Below, piece after piece: positions 59,863-64,000 of a DNA stretch of 64,000 nucleotides. The position numbers were made by a program, and so were the translations under genes. The stretch lies in NCBI GenBank assembly GCA_016702415.1, contig JADJEA010000008.1, positions 62,001-126,000 on the forward strand. The letters run 5' to 3'. The notes beneath the pieces were generated by a model that saw only the letters and a program-made list of their open reading frames with translations, made no database searches and had not been told where the DNA came from. This DNA comes from Nostocoides sp. GTDB taxonomy: Bacteria > Actinomycetota > Actinomycetes > Actinomycetales > Dermatophilaceae. Every line of letters starts with the position of its first letter. The first letter of the stretch is position 1.

Positions 59863-62400
59863 ATGCTCCGCGCAAGCCTCAAGTCGCTCCTGGCGCGCAA
59901 GTTGCGCCTGATGATGAGCGCCATCGCTGTCGTCCTCGGCGTCGCCTTCGTCGCCGGGTCGTTCATCTTCACCGACACCCTGGGCAAGTCCTTCACCAGC
60001 ATCATGACTTCCTCGGTCGGGGATGTCGTTGTCGCACCCCCGTCCGAGCCTGGGTCTTTCGGTATCTCCACCAAGACCATCCCGGCCGCGCTGGTCCGGC
60101 AACTCGCGACGGTCCCGGGAGCCGCCCGGGCCGACGGCAATATCAGCGACCCGACGACCTTCGTCATCTCCAAGAAGGGCAAGCTCATCGGCGGCCAGGG
60201 CGCCCCCGGGATCGGTGTCAACCACACGGGAGCGCCCTCCGCGGGGGGTGACCTCAGCTACAAGCTCGTCTCGGGCGCGATGCCCGAGCATGACGGGGAG
60301 ATCGTCCTCGACAGCCGCACCGCCAAGACCGGCGGGTATGCCGTGGGCGACGCCGTCCGCATCATCACCGCCGGCACCCAGGCCCAGGTCCAGGCCCGGC
60401 TCGTCGGGATCATCGAACCCAGCGGCTCCCTCATCGGCGCCAGCATCGTCATCTGGACCACCCACCAGGCGCAGGCGCTCTACCAGGGTGGCAAGGACGT
60501 GTTCAACGACATCTGGGTCACCGCCGCCCCCGGCACCTCGCAGGAGCAGTTGCGCGATGCCGTGGCCAAGGTCCTCCCGCCCGACCTGCGCGCCCAGACG
60601 GGCAAACAAGCCGGCGACGAGGCGGCGAATGCGGTCCAGCAGGGGCTGAAGTTCATCACGAACTTCCTCCTCATCTTTGCTGCCGTCGCCCTCATCGTCG
60701 GGTCGTTCATCATCGTCAACACGTTCTCGATCCTCGTCGCGCAGCGCATGCGTGAGCTCGCGCTCTTCCGGGCGATCGGCGCGAGCCGCCGCCAGGTGGC
60801 GCGCTCGGTGCTCGTGGAGGCGGTCGTCGTCGGCCTGATCGGCTCGACCCTCGGCCTGGTCGTCGGCGCCGGCCTGGCCTTGGGCATCAAGGCGCTCTTC
60901 GGCGTCATCGGCCTCGACCTCTCGGGTGCCGCCCTCGTCTTCGCCCCCCGCACCGTCCTGGTGTCGTATGCCGTGGGCCTCCTCGTGACGGTCCTCGCGG
61001 CATACCTCCCGGCCCGGAGGGCAGGACGGGTTCCTCCCGTGGCCGCGATGCGCGACGACGTCACCATGGGTGAGTCGTCCATGCGGCGTCGGGTGATCGC
61101 CGGGGCCGTCCTGGCCGTCCTGGGTGCAGTCGGTCTGGGGACCGGACTCTTCGCCGACCCGGGCAAGCCCCTGATCTGGATCGGCGCGGGCATCCTCGGC
61201 GTCCTCCTCGGGGTCGCCCTGACCTCCCCGCTCGTCGGCCGTCCGGCCATCCTCGGTCTCGGCGCGATCTACCGGCGCCTGTTCGGCAGCATCGGGACGA
61301 TGGCCGAGGAGAACGCGAGCCGCAACCCGAGGCGGACCGCCGCGACCGCGTCCGCGCTCATGATCGGGGTGACGTTGGTGTCGATGATGGCGGTCTTCGG
61401 GGCTTCGGCCAAGGCGAGCATCAAGGGCGAGATCCAGCGGACCTTCAGCGCCGACTACCTGGTCTCCAACGCCATCGGTAGCGATTTCTCGGCGAGCATC
61501 GCCGACGACATCGCCAAGATTCCCGGGGTTGGGACCGTCTCCCGGGTGCGCTGGGGGACGCAGAAGCTCGGCGGCCAGGACCAGTGGATGGCGGCGATCG
61601 ACCCGGCGACCTTCGGTGACGTGCAGGTGGTCGACATGGCCTCCGGGAAGTTGACCGATCTGCGGGACGGTGGGTTGCTGGTCGATGAGTCCTACGCCAA
61701 GGACCACAAGCTCGCGGTCGGCTCGACGATCGAGGGCGCCATCGCCGACAAGCCGATGCGGCTGACCGTCGACGGGGTCTTCAAGCGCTCGGCGGGTATC
61801 CCGGCCGAGACCATCGTCTCCTTGGGCACCTGGAGCGCCGCGGGCAACCCGGCCAAGGATTCCCAGGTCTACGTCAACCGCGCTGAAGGCGCCGACGCAA
61901 CCGCCGTCGGTGGGGCGATCGACGCGTTGATCGCCGACCTGCCCACCGTCAGCATGAAGGACATCCAGTCGTATGCCGCGGAGCAGTCCAAGCCCATCGA
62001 CCAGATGCTCGCGATCATCTACGCCCTCTTGGGCCTGGCCGTGATCATCGCCATCCTCGGCATCGTCAACACCCTCGCGTTGTCGGTCATCGAGCGCACC
62101 CGGGAGATCGGGCTCCTGCGGGCCGTGGGGCTGAGCCGACGCCAGTTGCGGACGATGCTGCGGCTGGAGTCCGTCGTCATCGCCCTCCTCGGGGCCGCGC
62201 TCGGCGTCGGGCTCGGGGTGGCCTTCGGCGTCGCGATCCAGCGGGCGCTCTCCGACGAGGGGTTCACCGCACTGCGAATCCCGTGGGTGCAACTGGTCGC
62301 GTTCGTCGTCCTTGCCGGCGTCGTCGGGGTGCTCGCCGCGCTCTGGCCCGGCCGGCGGGCCGCCCGGCTCAACATCCTCGAGGCCATCTCGACGGAATAG
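59863..62400 (+). CDS. ABC exporter permease, double FtsX (MacB-like)
   Basis: ATG at 59863, product 845 aa. An N-terminal helix (MMSAIAVVLGVAFVAGSFIF) and a periplasmic MacB_PCD domain precede the first FtsX domain (ALIVGSFIIVNTFSILVAQR, MRELALFRAIGASRRQVARS). A second copy follows: ATASALMIGVTLVSMMAVFG, another extracytoplasmic domain, and LAVIIAILGIVNTLALSVIE with REIGLLRAVGLSRRQLRTML. Two FtsX units in one chain are typical of actinobacterial exporters of lipids, peptides or drugs. Cargo unknown; no regulator adjoins. Confidence 0.9.
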   Translation: MLRASLKSLLARKLRLMMSAIAVVLGVAFVAGSFIFTDTLGKSFTSIMTSSVGDVVVAPPSEPGSFGISTKTIPAALVRQLATVPGAARADGNISDPTTFVISKKGKLIGGQGAPGIGVNHTGAPSAGGDLSYKLVSGAMPEHDGEIVLDSRTAKTGGYAVGDAVRIITAGTQAQVQARLVGIIEPSGSLIGASIVIWTTHQAQALYQGGKDVFNDIWVTAAPGTSQEQLRDAVAKVLPPDLRAQTGKQAGDEAANAVQQGLKFITNFLLIFAAVALIVGSFIIVNTFSILVAQRMRELALFRAIGASRRQVARSVLVEAVVVGLIGSTLGLVVGAGLALGIKALFGVIGLDLSGAALVFAPRTVLVSYAVGLLVTVLAAYLPARRAGRVPPVAAMRDDVTMGESSMRRRVIAGAVLAVLGAVGLGTGLFADPGKPLIWIGAGILGVLLGVALTSPLVGRPAILGLGAIYRRLFGSIGTMAEENASRNPRRTAATASALMIGVTLVSMMAVFGASAKASIKGEIQRTFSADYLVSNAIGSDFSASIADDIAKIPGVGTVSRVRWGTQKLGGQDQWMAAIDPATFGDVQVVDMASGKLTDLRDGGLLVDESYAKDHKLAVGSTIEGAIADKPMRLTVDGVFKRSAGIPAETIVSLGTWSAAGNPAKDSQVYVNRAEGADATAVGGAIDALIADLPTVSMKDIQSYAAEQSKPIDQMLAIIYALLGLAVIIAILGIVNTLALSVIERTREIGLLRAVGLSRRQLRTMLRLESVVIALLGAALGVGLGVAFGVAIQRALSDEGFTALRIPWVQLVAFVVLAGVVGVLAALWPGRRAARLNILEAISTE

Positions 62401-62605
62401 GCGCGACGGGAATCGGCCCGGTCCCGACGGGGTATCCCGGGCTGCCGTCCTTCCCGCTGGCCGGCCTGCGACGGGCGGCCGACCGGCGGGCCGTCGGTGG
62501 CGGGACTCACGGCGGGCGGAGGTTGGACCGGGGGCGGCGGCGCTCTAGCCTGGCGGGGACGCTGCGGGGGGCCCGCGGCATACCGACCGATCCGGAGGAA
62601 ACCCC

Positions 62606-63766
62606 GTGCCCACTCGTGACGCCGTCATCGTCGAAGCCGTCCGCACCCCCGTCGGCAAGCGCAAGGGGTCCCTCGCCGAGGTCCACCCGCAGGATCTCTC
62701 GGCCGGGGTCCTGCGCGCGCTCGTCGCGCGCAGCGGCATCGACCCCGCCCTCGTCGACGACGTCATCTGGGGCGCGGTCATGCAGGTCGGGGCGCAGGCA
62801 ATCAATATCGGGCGCAGCGCCGTCCTTGCCGCGGGGTGGCCCGAGTCCGTGCCGGCAACGACGATCGACCGTCAGTGCGGCTCGTCGCAGCAGGCGGTGC
62901 ACTTCGCCGCGGCGGGGCTGATCGCCGGTCAGTACGACGTCGTCGTCGCTGGTGGCGTCGAGGTCATGAGCAAGGTCCCGCTCGGAGCCTCCGTCGCGAC
63001 GACCGATTTCGGTGTGCCGTATGCCGATTCCGTCCTCGAGCGGTATGGCGTCCCGACGTTCAACCAGGGCATCGGCGCCGAGATGATGGCCGACCGGTGG
63101 GGGTTCAGCCGGCAGGCCCAGGACGAGTTCGCCTCGTCCTCGCACGCCAAGCTCGCCGCGGCCATCGACGCGGGGCGGCTGACGGCCCAACTCGCTCCCG
63201 TCGATCTGCCCGGCGGCGGCCGGCTCGAGGTTGACGAGGGTCTGCGCCGCGGGACCTCCCCGGAGACGCTCGCCGGCCTCAAGCCCGTCTTCCGCGCCGA
63301 TGGCACGGTGCACGCGGGCAACTCCTCCCAGATCAGCGACGGGGCGGCGGCGCTGCTGATGATGACGTCGCAGAAGGCCGCCGACCTCGGCCTGACCCCG
63401 ATCGCCCGCTTCCACACCGGGGTCCTCGCCGGCGACGACCCGGTGATGATGCTCAGCGCGCCGATCCCGGCCACCGCCAAGGCCCTCGCGAAGTCGGGAC
63501 TGACGCTGGACGAGATCGGGGTCTACGAGGTCAACGAAGCGTTCGCGCCGGTGCCGATGGCCTGGCTGGCCGAGACCGGCGCCGACCCGGCCCGGCTCAA
63601 CCCCAACGGCGGGGCCATCGCGATCGGCCACCCCCTCGGGGGCTCGGGCGCACGGATCATGACGCAATTGCTCCACCACATGAAGGACAACGGCATCACG
63701 TACGGCCTGCAGACGATGTGCGAGGGCGGCGGGATGGCCAACGCGACCATCCTCGAGCTTCTCTGA
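62606..63766 (+). CDS. Thiolase, acetyl-CoA C-acyltransferase type
   Basis: GTG at 62606 with GGAGGA upstream; product 386 aa. Acylated Cys91 in TTIDRQCGSSQQAVHF, VNEAFAPVPMAWLAE, GGAIAIGHPLGGSGARI with the His, and the second Cys in MCEGGGMANATI. All catalytic residues are present. It resembles the degradative thiolases of actinobacterial fatty-acid or steroid breakdown (FadA-like). With no beta-oxidation partner adjacent the physiological substrate is open. Confidence 0.9.
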   Translation: MPTRDAVIVEAVRTPVGKRKGSLAEVHPQDLSAGVLRALVARSGIDPALVDDVIWGAVMQVGAQAINIGRSAVLAAGWPESVPATTIDRQCGSSQQAVHFAAAGLIAGQYDVVVAGGVEVMSKVPLGASVATTDFGVPYADSVLERYGVPTFNQGIGAEMMADRWGFSRQAQDEFASSSHAKLAAAIDAGRLTAQLAPVDLPGGGRLEVDEGLRRGTSPETLAGLKPVFRADGTVHAGNSSQISDGAAALLMMTSQKAADLGLTPIARFHTGVLAGDDPVMMLSAPIPATAKALAKSGLTLDEIGVYEVNEAFAPVPMAWLAETGADPARLNPNGGAIAIGHPLGGSGARIMTQLLHHMKDNGITYGLQTMCEGGGMANATILELL

Positions 63767-63902
63767 TCCCGCACTGACACCCGGCTGGCACGGGCTGCGG
63801 CCCGTCCCGGCGGTGCGGTGCGCGCGGGAGTGCATCGGCATACGGCCTCCTGGGTAGAGTTCGCCTTCTATCCGAGCGACCCACCCAAGGAGGCCGGTGC
63901 GC

Positions 63903-64000
63903 ATGAGCGGAGGCTCCGACGGGCGATTGACGCCCTTCGACAAGCTGCTCCACCGAGGCGAACGCGATCCGCGGACCCGAAGCGCCGGTCTCGGCATCGA
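63903..64000 (+). CDS. N-terminus of a probable WS/DGAT-family acyltransferase (partial)
   Basis: The ATG at 63903 has AAGGAGG at 63887-63893 and a possible -10 (TAGAGT, 63855-63860). The 32 visible residues include RLTPFDKLLHRGERDPRTRS. This resembles the start of wax ester synthase/diacylglycerol acyltransferases (an aromatic-D-x-L-L-x-R-x-E-x-D-P-R-x-R-S pattern). The gene runs off the right edge. Confidence 0.5.
   Translation, partial: MSGGSDGRLTPFDKLLHRGERDPRTRSAGLGI

Noticed and set aside
59611..62292. Long minus-strand ORF of 893 codons opposite the FtsX permease
   Set aside because: It is antisense to a well-supported permease, rich in Asp/Arg/Gly as expected from GC-rich shadow frames, and has no recognisable domain. 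The same applies to other long antisense frames such as 15684-17303 and 38197-39801.

Overview
The window is very GC-rich (roughly 70% by eye), uses GTG starts often, and carries typical actinobacterial families: F420/LLM oxidoreductase, DUF3263, DUF3349, a CysNC fusion, otsAB, an IdeR/DtxR-type iron box, and CIRCE-controlled groEL without groES. It fits a Micrococcales actinobacterium, perhaps of the Dermatophilaceae/Intrasporangiaceae type. The genus cannot be fixed from this sequence alone.

Layout. 1-4.3 kb: LacI regulator divergent from a fructose-type ABC importer (frcBCA). 4.3-6.2 kb: small membrane protein and a DUF4032 kinase-like protein. 6.3-14.8 kb: maltose/maltodextrin locus (msmX-type ATPase, malE, malF, malG, GH13 enzyme, LacI/MalR). 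14.8-17.1 kb: trehalose synthesis (otsA-otsB). 17.3-20.7 kb: CBS protein, membrane Ser/Thr kinase, YihY protein. 20.9-23.9 kb: iron box, feoA, feoB, NifU-like protein. 24-30.3 kb: glycerol-phosphate and ether-lipid-like block (gpsA, DUF4436 protein, AGPS-like flavoenzyme, TetR, glpD). 30.4 kb: tRNA-Thr(TGT). 30.5-33.8 kb: two exported proteins (CRTAC1, Tat-type glycosidase) of different character. 33.9-39.8 kb: S53 peptidase flanked by two paralogous secreted proteins. 39.8-41.8 kb: SDR and acyl-CoA dehydrogenase. 42-44.8 kb: cysD-cysNC sulfate activation. 45-50.2 kb: LLM oxidoreductase, SGNH hydrolase, ung, HAD phosphatase, PLP decarboxylase, DUF3263 protein. 50.4-53.8 kb: two convergent copies of a pit / small-membrane-protein / DUF3349 module, one copy damaged by a G/C-only block. 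53.9-57.3 kb: S58-type peptidase, groEL, then a repeat array with a 44-bp perfect palindrome. 57.4-64 kb: DUF4031-Nudix fusion, HD protein, MacB-like ABC exporter, thiolase, start of a probable WS/DGAT acyltransferase.

Most notable signals. (1) The octamer GTATGCCG/CGGCATAC occurs close to 100 times on both strands, in all reading frames and using rare codons, as if selected as DNA. (2) The longest stretch without it (about 30.2-34.7 kb) starts beside the tRNA-Thr gene and holds the two odd exported genes. (3) Two secreted paralogs look like S8-protease flanks without a protease domain and sit on either side of an S53 protease. (4) The pit-DUF3349 module is duplicated head-on. (5) Four core genes each need one extra G or C in a short homopolymer, and two regions consist of G/C runs; these look like sequencing or assembly faults, so the broken genes are probably intact in the cell.
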